The position numbers were made by a program, and so were the translations under genes. Shown piece after piece: positions 36,789-47,850 of a stretch of 64,000 nucleotides of DNA. The notes below the pieces were generated by a model. It ran no database searches. It was not told the DNA's origin and worked only from the letters and a program-made list of their open reading frames with translations. The DNA is from Lasiodiplodia sp. COLG20 (taxonomy: Eukaryota > Ascomycota > Dothideomycetes > Botryosphaeriales > Botryosphaeriaceae): the NCBI GenBank assembly GCA_009801085.1, contig VNWV01000017.1, positions 62,001 through 126,000 on the forward strand. Reading direction: 5' to 3'. Position 1 is the stretch's first letter, and each line of letters starts with the position of its first letter.

Positions 36789-37782
36789 GGTGGTTTCTTT
36801 TTTTCTTTTTTTTTTGGGCTGATGTTGTGAAGGGTTGTAGCAGAATATAACTGGAGTGATGTAATTGTTCAGTAGTCCCTGTCTGGCCTATATATACAAG
36901 GGATAGCTTTCGAAGGATCTACCGACCCCGATCCTTCAAGTATGTCAGCTTGAGTGCCGGCCTCTGTAATACACCGAACCCGCGTCCATCACCTGTTTTT
37001 GCTGTTGCTTGGCAAAAGTATATGCGAGCCATATGCGGAGGGATACGGTTCCGCGTCGCGGGTTGGTCCGGGTAAATCCGCTTCGTATCGGCGTCTCGCC
37101 ACAAACTTGGCGCATTGGAAATCTCGCGACATGGAGTTTAGCAGCAACGAGGCCCCTAAGTCCGCAGCGCTCGAACATTTCCATTTCCAAACAGAAAGAA
37201 TGTACGCCATGATACCCAAGACTACTTTTAGAATGACTCGGCAGCAACGAAACGGTGAAGTAATCTGCCGCGCCCCTGGTCTAGACTTTCTGCTGCGTGG
37301 ATGGCCGACACCAACCGTGTGCTCCATTTCTGATTGCGGGTCGTGAGAGGCAATATGCCGTTTCGCGGGAAGGCGAGAAATTGTTTTGTTTCCTGGATGC
37401 ATGATTAGTGGAAGCTGTGGAGGAGGAAAGGACTAAAGCAAATGCCACTCTAAAGCATCACGTTTCGCACGCTTCATCAAGGCGCAAAATGCAAGGCACT
37501 CAAAAATGAGTAAATCTACGTGAAATGAATCATCTTTTGTCTCTATACTTTATTCGGGACTGGAGGTCTTTCTATCGCTGGAATATCTTCACTGGCAGCA
37601 TTAACAGCACATCTTAAGCTATTGAATGACAACAATCCCACCCTCGCCCTTATGCTCGCCTTAGCCGCTGTCAGTTTCTATACTAACCTAATAATGACGA
37701 GCTTGACGCTTGACGCACCCACGAGCGCACGCTGAAAGATGATGGTTACTGTTTGTTGGTAGAGGCCGTTTCAGCAGGTTGG
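36789..37782. other. Gene-free stretch upstream of MDR reductase
   Basis: About 1 kb holding the promoter of the reductase, with a CT-rich run (TTTCTTTTTTTCTTTTTTTT) just before its ATG. Short open frames on both strands at 36919-37402 overlap each other and show no motif. Nothing else is recognised. Confidence 0.4.
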
Positions 37783-38173
37783 TTTCAACTTGGGGAAATT
37801 ACCAAATGCACCTATTTTCAATGCGAAAACCCTAAATGCACCCATGTGGCCCAAATGCACCTCTTTTCACCCTCACTACGTTCGAAGTTGCTGTGTTGCC
37901 TTGTTTGGCTGGAGTCGCCCGTGCGTTGCCCGCTCGTAGCCCTAGCCACTGCACCGCTGGTACCCAACTGGTGCTTGCACGGTCCAACGGTACGTCGCTA
38001 GGACTTGCGCCGCGTCGCTAGGGCTAACGCTAGTAATTCACCATCGCCGAACAAGGTATCTGAACAACTTCGAACATAGTGAGGGTAGAAAGAGGTGCAT
38101 TTGGGACGGAGGAGGTGCATTTGGGGTTTTCGCATTGAAAATGGGTGCATTTGGTAATTGCCCCTTTCAACTT
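37783..38173. mobile_element. 373-bp Mutator-type MITE with 9-bp target-site duplication
   Basis: The element spans 37792-38164. Its left end GGGGAAATTACCAAATGCAC matches the reverse complement of its right end GTGCATTTGGTAATTGCCCC with one mismatch, and the similarity continues for about 115 bp (roughly 85% identical by eye). It is flanked on both sides by the identical 9-bp sequence TTTCAACTT (37783-37791 and 38165-38173). Nine-bp duplications with long TIRs are the hallmark of Mutator-like elements. The internal about 140 bp has no coding capacity, so it is non-autonomous. AAATGCACC recurs three times within each arm. Confidence 0.88.
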
Positions 38174-38266
38174 TCAAGACAAGAAGATGCAGTGAGAACT
38201 TCTTAGACAATACGTGGAGTGATTGCGTTTATGCGCCAGAGAACATGGTTTTTAAAAGAGGACATT

Positions 38267-38739
38267 TCAAACAGAATTTCTCTCAGAAGGCGACACCTGC
38301 AAATCGCCCTCTCTGACGTCATTCTTGCCTTCTTGTTCTTCTTGCTTATCACTCTGGTTGACGGTTTTTTCAAGCGACACCGGCGGTGCCTTTAGTCTTG
38401 GATGTGTTTTGTCGCTCAGATCCATCACCCCCAGCCTTTCCAACCTTTCAGTAACGGGCACGTCGGTGTCACAGCGGTGCCAGCTACCCAACCCAAGCTC
38501 TTCGTGGGCCAAACGTTGCAGCTGCAGTGTTTCGTTCATGGTCCACTCTAAACGAGCGTAAGTGTCGAGGCTGCGGCGGTGCTGGATCCAAACCGCGAAT
38601 GGTTCGAGAGTATATGAGACAACGATGATGAGGAATCCGATTCCCAGCAGCATCGCCAGGCCGAAGACTGAAAAGTTAGTGTATGCCGTGTTTAGTACTT
38701 TCTGCGGCAGTGACGCGGATCAATGTCAGCTTTGCTTTC

Positions 38740-38781
<42 letters not shown>

Positions 38782-40554
38782 CTCTCTTTTCCCCCATGCG
38801 CACAGGATAACTAACCTGATTATTACAGAATCGTTTCTCCCCATCACGAGCGGGATTGGTGACCCAATCCCTCAACCGTCCGTCCGACGGCCCAGCCGCT
38901 ATTTCGACAAAACTTTGCTGAATGCTCGCCAAGCTTATATTGTACCACTTCTCGACGTCGAGCTGCCACTGATCGCGCGAAAGTGGGCCCATGATCCCAT
39001 CTCCCTTGCGGGAGATGGATTCCAATACGGCTGACCCCAACGCCTGGATGGGGCCGAGCAGCGGGTCTTCCATGCCCCGCACTGCGTAAACCATCCAATC
39101 GAATGTGTCCCAGTACGGGTCCTCCGCCCACCGCGCGTGAGCGGCATACCACGCGTCTACGAGCGACGAGAGCGGAGTGCAATAAGAACGGATGGCGCCA
39201 CCGCGCGTGCCACCACCGGGCCCGCTGCAGAACTGATCCTGCCGCACGCAGCCCAGCGGGGAGGCTGGCTCGTCGCCGAAGTACACGGATACGGAATCCT
39301 CTCCGTAGTTGACGTTGCCTGCGGGATTGTGTGCGGGGTACCACAGGTCGTCCGATGGTTGGGGGAAGATCACGGCGTTGGTCGACAAGAATACGAGGTA
39401 CACGTCGGCGTCGATCCGCGCCAACTCTTTGATTGGTATGAACGTGGAACGGTGCTGGGAGAGGGAGCCGTTGATCGTAATCGCGCGCGAGACTCTGGGG
39501 CGGGGTGAGCGTTAGTATATATAAGGCATGTAAAGACATCTGGAGTCTAGGCTACTTACTGTAGATCGAAATCAGGTAGGGCGCTCGTGAAATCCTCCAG
39601 TATATACTGGTCCTTTTGCAGCACCATGTGTTGGTATGTAAAGTTCGAGGATGGCACCCCGTCCACCAGTTTCTCTCCGTAATAGTAGCGCATATATGGA
39701 TCGTGAAGATTCGGCGCCAGGCGCGATACCTGCTTCTGGTATCCCTTGGCAGCCAAAGGAGCGCAATGCATGAGAATCCTGAACTGGAACCGGTGGTCCT
39801 TCGGTGAATTGGAACCTAAATCGCTATCGCTGTCAAGATAACCGCTATCCAGGAGAATGTTGGAGTCTTGGCTTTTACAGATACTTGCTGAAAATGGACA
39901 AGTCGCGTTCCTAACAACCCGCATAGGCAGCCTTGGTTGAACAAATGTTCTGCACCCCTCTGTGCTAGGAACATTGGCGTAGCATTGCTGCGCGTAATTG
40001 GCATCGGATGTCATTCGTTGTGATATATACGGTGCGAATATATTCGTGTAGTCCGTCATGTTGGGGCTGCTTTTGTCGGTCAGAAAGCCGCAGTTGTTTC
40101 CCGCAATGAGCACGGCGCCTGTGTTTGATATTCGGGACGAGAATGTGCTGGCAGCAGCGAAGACGGCCAGAGTCACGAGAGTAAAGGCCAGCAAGGGGAG
40201 TAGACGTAGTGAGGATTGCTTTGGAGGTTGGGTGCGCCGCCAAGCAAAGAACATCTGGAACAGGCTTGTGATTCCAGTCGTTGCGTTGGCTGCATTTCGC
40301 AAAACTGCTTGTCGTTGATGGTAGAATGCGTCGCGCGGGGCTTCAGTGGAGTAGACGCAATGGAAGACGAAGCATCCAATCCGCCAGAAGCAGGTACCAG
40401 CCACTGTGACGTAGAGGGAGAGAAACGCGATTAAGAGTCCACCATGGGTGCTTGTAGTTGTCAAGGTTCCACCAAGGATTCTTCCACGTGACCAGTCGGT
40501 CCAAGTGCCGGTGTAGATGTCATAGTAATTAGAAGTTGTTTGATGAACATCCAT
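38267..40554 (-). CDS. Polytopic fungal membrane protein of unknown function
   Basis: Exons 40554-39560, 39494-38816 and 38701-38267 (minus) are in phase and give 702 residues. Hydrophobic helices occur near the N-terminus (GGLLIAFLSLYVTVAGTCFW) and at about residue 125 (LLPLLAFTLVTLAVFAAAS). A long domain of about 400 residues follows with several Cys and NxS/T sites (NGSL, NMTD, NISL), as for a lumenal or extracellular domain. A last helix (FGLAMLLGIGFLIIVVSYTL) precedes a charged cytosolic tail of about 100 residues. This topology matches a large fungal family of unknown role; I do not assign a function. The second intron contains a CT microsatellite. Confidence 0.72.
38741..38773. repeat. 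(TC)n microsatellite inside an intron
   Basis: A run of TC dinucleotides at about 38741-38773 is followed by (TG)4 and another short TC run. It lies in the second intron of the membrane-protein gene, upstream of its acceptor when read on the minus strand, where it forms a GA-rich tract. It is likely length-variable between strains. Confidence 0.8.
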
Positions 40555-41494
40555 CTTGTGTGATAAAGAAGGAAACAAGCCTGTAAAGCCTATGGAGAAG
40601 GGATTAACTCCTTGGATGGTATACAGTGGATTGAGAAAACGTCTCTGCTGGTGTTCGTATCTACATAATATATACCGTTGTTTTAGCCCCCCAAAACTGA
40701 CTGGACTCAGAGGAAGGCAAGGGATGACTTACTGTGGTGCATGTAGTGTTACTTCGCACTGATGTGACCTTAGACTTGTGCGAGTTTGCAATGGTACCCA
40801 AGCAAGGCTAAGCATAACATTCTTAAACTCGCTCTCGTCTTTCGTGCAACACACCTCAAATGTCCAAACTCAGCTCGGCATTAGCTCCCATCAACGAAGC
40901 ATCCTGACGTGCTAGTAATCGAGCATTAGACTGACAAAGTGGGACAGTGCTAAAACTAATGCAGTTGGATTCTATATGGAAAGACATAGCACAGTATTCC
41001 AGATGTGAGACAAGCAAGGCTGAGCCAGTTGAGACCAGGCCACCCTGCAAGTGCAACAAAAGAATCCAGCCTTTGCACCTTGCTTTCCCAGGCTGATCGC
41101 CTGCGAGAATATCTCCGTCGTGCAACAATATCAGTACCACAATGTGACTCGTCTGACAAGTGGCGGGAAATAGACGGTGAGGTATGACAGGCTCAAGGCT
41201 GAGGCGTTGTTTGTCGCCGCAGCGGAGGAAGAGGCGAAAGATTAGGGGAGATGAGAGTAGTGGAAGGCTCTGTATTTGCCTCGGCTGAGAAACATCGCTA
41301 ACTACAGATTGATTTTTGTGTGACAGGTGGCAACGAATGCTGCCATCTAGCCCAATTCGTGGTAAAAAAAACAAGTCGGAAGTGAAAGTGGTATCATGAG
41401 GGTTTTGGTGGGGTCAAGAAAAGGTGTCCTCTGAAACTCCTGCGGGGTAGGAGTTCGGCATCGACTAGCCCGCCACTAAGAGCTTAGTAAGTAG
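40555..41494. other. Gene-free stretch between membrane-protein and Zn2Cys6 genes
   Basis: About 940 bp with no supported gene. Minus-strand frames at 40856-41374 lack motifs and show no splice-compatible continuation. It contains the promoter of the membrane-protein gene and the 3' flank of the regulator gene. Confidence 0.4.
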
Positions 41495-42936
41495 TTAAAT
41501 AATGTATAAGTCCCTGGACACATTCCGTATGAACAACTCCAACACGGCTTCGCTCCGACAGATGACCTGTTTGAGGTACACGACATCCGCGCCGCTAAGA
41601 CTCGACCTCGCCGGGTCTGCACAGCACCTTTTATCCTTCTCCTTCAGATCCTCGGCATCGCCGCTGGTAGCCGTCGGCGGCCGCGACACGAGCGACAGCG
41701 GCGACAAGCAATTCCCAGGACTACCAAACCCAGCATTCGACGGCGATTGAACGGCGTCGGGGGTTGCCGGCGAAGAGCACTCGGCCAAGCTCTTCAGCGA
41801 CGCCAGTGTCTCCTCGCCCTTCTGCAGCGCTCTTCGCACCAGCACCGTGCGGATAGCCGTGTACTCCTCCTCGCTGACTTGGTATTCGCCGATTAGGCAA
41901 GGCGGCACGCCAGTTGAGCTCCCTGAGCTGACGGCCGAGCCAGTAGTTGTGTCCATCGCGGAGTCGGAGTTTGATTGTTGCTGTCGCTGCGCGACCAGAT
42001 GCTCGAACAGCCGCAGCACGAGCTGGAAGGCGGAAATGGTCAAGAGGACGGCGAACGAGTCTTTCGGGCACCGGGCGCAGCGGAGAAAATCCCGGCATGA
42101 CGTCAGCGCGGCGTTGATGCGCTGGACGCAGATATCGATACGGCGGCAGGCGGACGACTGGGACTGGAGCGTGCGGTGGAGCGAGTGGAGCGCGCTCAGG
42201 TTTGCGGTCTGGACGTCGAAGCAATCGCAAGATTGTGAATTGTGGTTCTGAGACGCTCCGGACACGGCGCTGCTACTGCTGATGGACGATCCGGGTTCGG
42301 AGATCTCGCGGTCGGCCCGGAGCATCTGGGCGTGATGATGGATCGGCTCGGGCGGCGGCGTGAGGACATCATCGGCGAGCAGAAACGGATCGACGTCCGC
42401 GAAGCCGTCTGGGGTCGGATTGATCGTGCCGGCGGTCGTACCGAAGCCGGCGTGCGGGCCGGGCGATGATGGCTGAGAGGGATACCCGTTAGCTCCGGAG
42501 GATTGCCCTTTTTCCAGCACAAGCTTTTCCGCCTACCTACTTTGTCTGCGCCGCCTGTAAAGTCTGCGCTAAAGTAATCAATGTCCATCCCCGCGCTAGC
42601 ATCGTCGACCCACAGGGCTGGGTCTAACGGCGTGTTCTGCCATTCGTCGTTGCGGGGGGTGCGGGAGGAAGCGGCTGCGTACTGTTGGCGCAGTCGAGCT
42701 TGTTTCTCCAGCGTCTTCTTGTTGCGGCTGCCGCGCGGCTTGCCGGCGCGCATGGCGTAGCTGTAGCTGCACGGCAGCTCCTGGCTCTGGCAGCGGGCGC
42801 ACACGGGCTCGCCCGAGCACTTGACCTTGGCGGCGTGGCAGAAGTCACAAGCAGAGCGAAGCTTCAGCCTCGGTCTCTCGGCTTGCTCGGCATTGGGCCA
42901 ATGATTGGCGAAGAAGGAGCCCTGCGCCGCGTCCAT
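41495..42936 (-). CDS. AflR-type Zn2Cys6 transcription factor
   Basis: Exons 42936-42541 and 42472-41495 (intron GTAGGT...CTCAG) give 457 residues. The zinc cluster has spacing C-x2-C-x6-C-x5-C-x2-C-x6-C within ACDFCHAAKVKCSGEPV and the following Cys residues. A basic linker GKPRGSRNKK follows. The central and C-terminal parts carry the AflR-domain pattern: SCDCFDVQTANLSALHSL, Cys-rich CRRIDICVQRINAAL and RCARCPKDSFAVLL. AflR-family factors activate secondary-metabolite clusters in the nucleus. It is divergent from an MFS gene, and an O-methyltransferase lies one gene further, so it may control this small group. Its 5' flank contains a perfect iron-type GATA site. Confidence 0.87.
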
Positions 42937-43602
42937 TTTGAAAGTCTGGTGAGTGGAATGATAAGATGATCAGATAAAAAGATAGCGGCGGAGCGCGCGC
43001 GTCCCGGGTTTAAATCTGGACAAGCTTTCTACGGTTTCGAGCTGGCTGGCAGTCCCGCCTTGCCGCTCCGGCGTCGCAGGGAGCAGGGTCGAGTTGCTGC
43101 CAGAGAGTCGCGCGTTCGCGTTCGCGTCCTGACTCGGATTGCGCCCAAGTCATTCGCCTGACTCGAGGCCATGGCGTGACCGAATCGCTCGAATTTTCAT
43201 GCCGGAGAACAAAGCCTGGTGTCGAGAGAATCAATGGTGTCGATTGTTCATGCATAAAGAGCCGCAGAGGCCTCCAGCAATATGGCGCTGCGCAGCAGCC
43301 GGAGCAAGTGTTGGTTATGTGCTGGAGTTGACGACCGGTTCCGGCTAGTTTCGGCCGCGCGACCTGCGGGAGCCTGAGCCCGATATCGCGGCCTTGGCGC
43401 CTTATTTGGATACACGCCGAGTATAATCCCCGAACGATGCTCGATCTGGGGAATCTGGAGGAAGGAACCGCTGCCGGCCGGCACTTGTTGCGCTGTCCCA
43501 AGAACGCCCAGCCGGGACTAGCCTGTTCCAGGCTGCTGTATACATATATTATGGTCGACGTGTGCTGCGCATCCGCTACTGACACGGCAACTCTTTCCAA
43601 CA
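42937..43602. promoter_or_regulatory. Divergent promoter between AflR-type regulator and MCT-like transporter
   Basis: A 666-bp bidirectional promoter region. At its regulator end is a cluster of GATA motifs at about 42959-42985 (TGATAAG, TCAGATAA, AGATAG). No gene is supported inside; the open frame at 43010-43735 on the minus strand is compositional. Confidence 0.5.
42969..42977 (+). promoter_or_regulatory. Perfect SreA/URBS1-type GATA site upstream of AflR-type regulator
   Basis: ATCAGATAA occurs in a GATA cluster 33 bp upstream of the regulator's ATG (42936, minus strand). Adjacent GATAAG and GATAG motifs make a cluster of three GATA cores within 26 bp. It may also serve nitrogen GATA factors (AreA type), which recognise the HGATAR core, so iron specificity is not certain. 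Confidence 0.45.
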
Positions 43603-45076
43603 ATGCCGCAGGTAGATGCCGAGAGCAAGGACGCCTCGCTTTCTCTGACAGAGAAGCAGGAATTGGTCCCTCCCGATGGCGGAGCCAAAGCCTGGGCTTG
43701 CGTCGCCGGCTCGTTCCTGCTTCAATTCTGCTCATTCGGATACGTCAATGCGTAAGTGGAGCAAACACGCGTACGCGTCTCCCCCGCTGAAACCATGCCT
43801 TACAGGTGTGGAATTTTCCAATACTACTACCAGGACTCGCTGCTGGCCGACCAATCGTCTTCGAGCTTGGCATGGATCACGACGCTGCAGGTCTTTCTGC
43901 TCTTTCTCTTCGGCCCCTTTGTCGGACAGCTGATCGACGTCTACGGCTCCCGCCCCATCATCGCCCCCTTCTCCGTCATGGCAGTCTTTTCCGTCTGCAT
44001 GCTTAGCCTGTGCAAAGAGTACTGGCAAGTCATGCTGGCCCAGGGCGTGGCCTTCGGTCTGGCCAGCTCCGGCCTGTCGCTGCCCGCCATGGCCCTGGCA
44101 ACCCAATGGTTCTCGTCGAAACGCGGGCTCGCCGTGGGTATCGTTGCGTGCGGGTCTAGCCTCGGTGGCGTCATCTATCCCTTCATGATTCCACGGCTCG
44201 TCGACAGTGTCGGCTTTGCCGCTGCCATCCGCTGGACCGCATTGCTGCAGGGCGTGCTGCTGCTCATTGCCAATTTGCTGTGCTCCACACCCTTTCCCCC
44301 GAAGCGTAAGCTTGAGAAAAAGCAATCAGCAGGGCTTAAAGCATTCAAGTCACTGCCGTGGGGCTTCTTCGTGCTTGGCTGTTTCTTCACCATGTGGGTA
44401 AGTGCCGAACAAGACCCGAGTACGACGGCAAATCCGAGCATCTGGTTCAATTGCCGACAGTTGCCGTCTTTTCTCTCCTTCACCGTCAAATAATGATTGC
44501 TTTCGCTGACTCGAAAAACCACTACTGCAGGGGCTCTTCGCGCCGCTCAACTACCTCCCCGAGATGGCGGCACAGAAAGGCATGAGCACGCAAATGGCCC
44601 TGTACACGCTCGCCATCGCCAACGCCGGGTCAGCCGTCGGCCGCGTAGTGCCGGGCTGGATCTCGGATCGGATCGGCCAGTTCAACGTCATGGCCTGCGT
44701 CTCGCTGTTCAGCGGCGTGCTGCTGCTCTGCTTCTGGCTGCCGCTCGAGATCCACCCGTCGAGCGCGGGCATCATCGTCTTCGCGCTGCTCTACGGCTTC
44801 TGCTCGGGCGGCTTCGTGAGCATGGGGGCGCCCTGCGTGGCCTCGCTCGCCGAGGGCCGTATGGACGAGATCGGACTTAAGCTCGGAGGTTTTTGCCTGG
44901 CGATCGCGCTGGGCGCCTTGACCGGCTTGCCCATCGAGGGCGCCATCAAGGATCGTGAGGGCGACTCGTTCAAGGGCCTCATGGTGTTTGCCGGCGTGTC
45001 AATGCTGCTCGGAGGTTGCCTGCACCTCGCTACAAGAGTCCTGAAAGGAGGATGGGCGGTGATGAAAAAGGTCTGA
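43603..45076 (+). CDS. MFS monocarboxylate-transporter-like protein (MCT family)
   Basis: Exons 43603-43751, 43806-44397 and 44531-45076 are in phase and give 428 residues with about 12 helices. The N-terminal signature PPDGGAKAWACVAGSFLLQF is the conserved fungal MCT (SLC16-like) motif before and in TM1. Further hallmarks are QLIDVYGSRP in the loop after TM2 and GLASSGLSLPAMALATQWF. The second-half repeat starts with SLPWGFFVLGCF. Family members carry organic acids or metabolites at the plasma membrane; several are found in secondary-metabolite clusters. Divergent pairing with the AflR-type gene suggests co-regulation. The last intron is long (133 bp). Confidence 0.85.
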
Positions 45077-45560
45077 ATTATTATTGACGTGATCTTAGCA
45101 CTGCGTCTTTTACGTATGGTAGATAGAACATCTTGTAATACTTGCTCTACACTTTACCTTGATAGGCACATTAAAATCTTGGCAGACACGTACATCCACT
45201 CCACATTTAGAAGCGTTCATGCATTACGATGATGTTCAAGTCCAGATTCGAAACAAATAACATGATTCGTGGCTACTCTGCCCCACATTTCCATTCGTTT
45301 GTACCCGCCTCTTGAAAGTATCCCTAGTCAGGAAGCCTGTACAGATCACAGGTACCGGCTTCTTCCATAATGCCCTAAACTCTCAACCACGGTACTGGGA
45401 TACGGGAAAATGGGCCGGCTAACCATATGCTGCACTCACACATGGAATTACTGCAGGCTGTCAATCAAAAGCAGGCATCGTAACAATCTCAAAAATATCA
45501 TTGTAGCTATCCGATAGTTTTCCCACTTTCTCGTGTGTCTCAGTGTTTACGTTTGACACG
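45077..45560. other. Convergent 3' flanks of MCT-like transporter and O-methyltransferase
   Basis: About 480 bp of AT-rich sequence between two convergent genes. No coding region, repeat or RNA gene is recognised. Confidence 0.45.
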
Positions 45561-46894
45561 TTAGTTGACAGGCCGCAGATCCAACACCTGGGAGAGACAT
45601 CCCCTCGGCGTAATGACATCGGCGATCTCAAACCCGCCCTTCCGCGCAATCTCGCGGTACTCGTCCAGCGTGCGCTCCTTGTTCTTAACCATCGTCAGCA
45701 TGCGGATATCGCCATACCGCGCAAAGCTGCCCAGCCTCCCCTCGCGAATCACCATCTCCACCACCAGCACCCTGCTCACGCCGGGCCGCCGCACCATCGC
45801 CTCGCGCACCTTCTCGAGGATCCGCACGCACTTCTCGTCGTCCCAGTTGTGGAACACCAGCCGCAAGAAGTACACCTCGCTCTTCGGCAGCTGATTATCC
45901 TCCGCAAAGAAATCCCCGCCCAGCACCTGCACCCTGCCATCATCCCCCTCCAACAACCCCCCATCCTCCACCTTCCCAAACCTCCCCCGAATGATCTCCG
46001 CCGTCGCCGGCAAATCAAACGCCACCACCCTCGCCCTCGGAAACGCCCCCGCATACGCCCTCACGAAATCCCCCTGCCCCGCGCCGACATCCGTCAGCGT
46101 CGCGGCGCCGCTCAGCAACTCCTCGCCCCACGGGTAGTCCGCCAGCAGCCCCGGCGCCTCCGCGACGCTGAACGCGCCGATGGCTTTGTGGAAGCCGGCG
46201 GTCAGGCCGCGCGCGTGCATGATGGCGTAGGTGGAGTCGTCCGTGTCGTAGAAGTGCTGGGCTGCGCTGCGCGTGCTGCCGGCGGCGACGGCGTCAGGGA
46301 GCGAGGACAGCATGGAGTAGTGCGTCGTCGCGTACTGGTCGACCCAGTTGTGCCAGGTGGTCCAGTGGGTGGTGCGGAGGAGGTGGGAGGCCCGGTTGTT
46401 GTGGACGGATGGCTGCGGGGAGGGGGGGGAGGAGGTGTATTCGAAGAAGCCGAGCTCGTCGATTAGGTAGCGGATGAGCTGCTGCGCGGCGGCGGGTTGG
46501 AGGCCGGCGGCGGTGGCGAGGGCGGGGATGGGGAGGGGCCCTTGCGAGTGGAGGATGTCGGCGAGGTGGTAGCGGTGGGCGCAGAGGAGGACTTTGGTGT
46601 TTGTGGCGGCTGGAGGCGTGTGAGTGGATAAGCGATGCTGTGGGGCAATGTGGAGGATGCTCTCTCACCGAAAATAGCGTCCATGAAAAGGACCTGTGGG
46701 GGAGTGATGAGCCGCTCGAGCTTGTGGAGAGTCTGGATGCTCTCTTCGATTTTGGCCCGCAGCGCGCCCGACTGGGCGGATGCGTTGTCCGGGGAGAAGC
46801 TCAGAGCGGCGTCAACGTCTCCGGCAAGCGGGCCCTCGAAGGCTTGGACGGCCTGCTTCGCTGAGGCGAGGAGTTGGGTCAATTGCGCCTCCAT
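45561..46894 (-). CDS. SAM-dependent O-methyltransferase (COMT/AflP type)
   Basis: Exons 46894-46669 and 46609-45561 give 424 residues. An N-terminal dimerisation region with winged-helix elements (residues about 60-190) precedes the class I fold. SAM motif I is LTDVGAGQGDFV, motif II includes VVAFDLP, and the catalytic region has LRLVFHNWDDEKCVRIL, with the general-base His and the Asp-Asp that ring small-molecule O-methyltransferases share. A C-terminal VIREGRLGSF and RTLDEYREIARKGGF are also typical. Family members methylate phenolic secondary metabolites. With the AflR-type factor and a transporter next to it, it may tailor a product made elsewhere, as no PKS core lies beside it. Confidence 0.88.
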
Positions 46895-47491
46895 GGTTGG
46901 TGGGGATGGAGTGATCTGCGTTGACGAGTTGGAGAATGGTTGCAGATGGTCCCCACGGCACGCGAGAAAAATATACGGCCATTGGTTACGGTGACTGGGG
47001 TGTTGAGAGCGTTTCTTCGGAAGCTCCGTCCTGCTTTCCGGTTGTGTTGTCCGGGTGGAGGCGTTCGGCGAATATCTCCGGAGCGAATCGTGCGAGTTTG
47101 GTCGGGGCAAAACGTCGCCCTGTTCTGCACCGCAGCTCCACCAGTGTAGTTTTGGAACATTGAAAATAGAATCGGTGCCAAGAAGATAGTAAAAAATGGT
47201 GGCGACCGGGCTTGGCGGTAGAAAGGTCCTCGACAATTCCAACTTGGCGTACTCCCATCCACGAATCGGCATCCTTTCGCATGTCTCAGAGTTTATCCTT
47301 GTATTCTACCCTCGAAGAGTATCATTGAGAGGTTTTCTGACAGAACAAAATATGGCTGAGAAGTGAGTGCGCTGACATCTCCAGGGAAACAGTCAGCAGT
47401 ACTCCCAGAGCAAGCGAGTTGATACCAATCAGATAGAAGATGCCCGCGAAACTATCACTCTCGTCACCCAGTCAGTACGGCTCTCAAATGA
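46895..47491. promoter_or_regulatory. Region upstream of O-methyltransferase
   Basis: About 600 bp containing the promoter of the methyltransferase. Overlapping short open frames on both strands show no motif. Nothing further is recognised. Confidence 0.4.
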
Positions 47492-47850
47492 TCATCGATT
47501 TTGACTCCTTGAGCGACGCCACCTCCAAGCCTGCACACGCGTTAGCGAATGCGTAGCTTGTCCGCCGCCTGGGTGAAACCTATTATCCTCGGTATCAATC
47601 TGATACCTGACCGCTAGTACACTCGCATACTCGTTCTTCGTCGCCAGCTTCCGAAACGTTAGCGGTGCCACGGCCCACATCCAGACGATAAAAGCCTCGT
47701 CATGTGAAAGGTCCGGCATGCCGCTGTCGAAGTAGCCATCCGAGTACCTAAAGCGCCACACCGCCGGCGGGACGATCCCGTCCAAGGCATATTGCGTATT
47801 TTCGACGGCTTTGATATAGGCTTGGAAGGATATACTCTTCGCCGTTCTCT
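47492..47850 (-). pseudogene. Coding remnant of unrecognised protein
   Basis: A minus-strand frame is open for about 115 codons down to 47492 and has protein-like composition, rich in Trp, Tyr and charged residues (e.g. DEAFIVWMWAVAPLTF). No complete start or flanking exon could be joined confidently. The sequence end becomes Arg/Ser-rich, as if out of frame. It could be a single exon of a gene whose other parts decayed, or a fragment moved here. The family is not recognised. Confidence 0.3.

Noticed and set aside
43010..43735. 241-codon minus-strand frame in the divergent promoter
   Set aside because: It runs antisense over the MCT-like first exon, has no motif and no splice-compatible extension.
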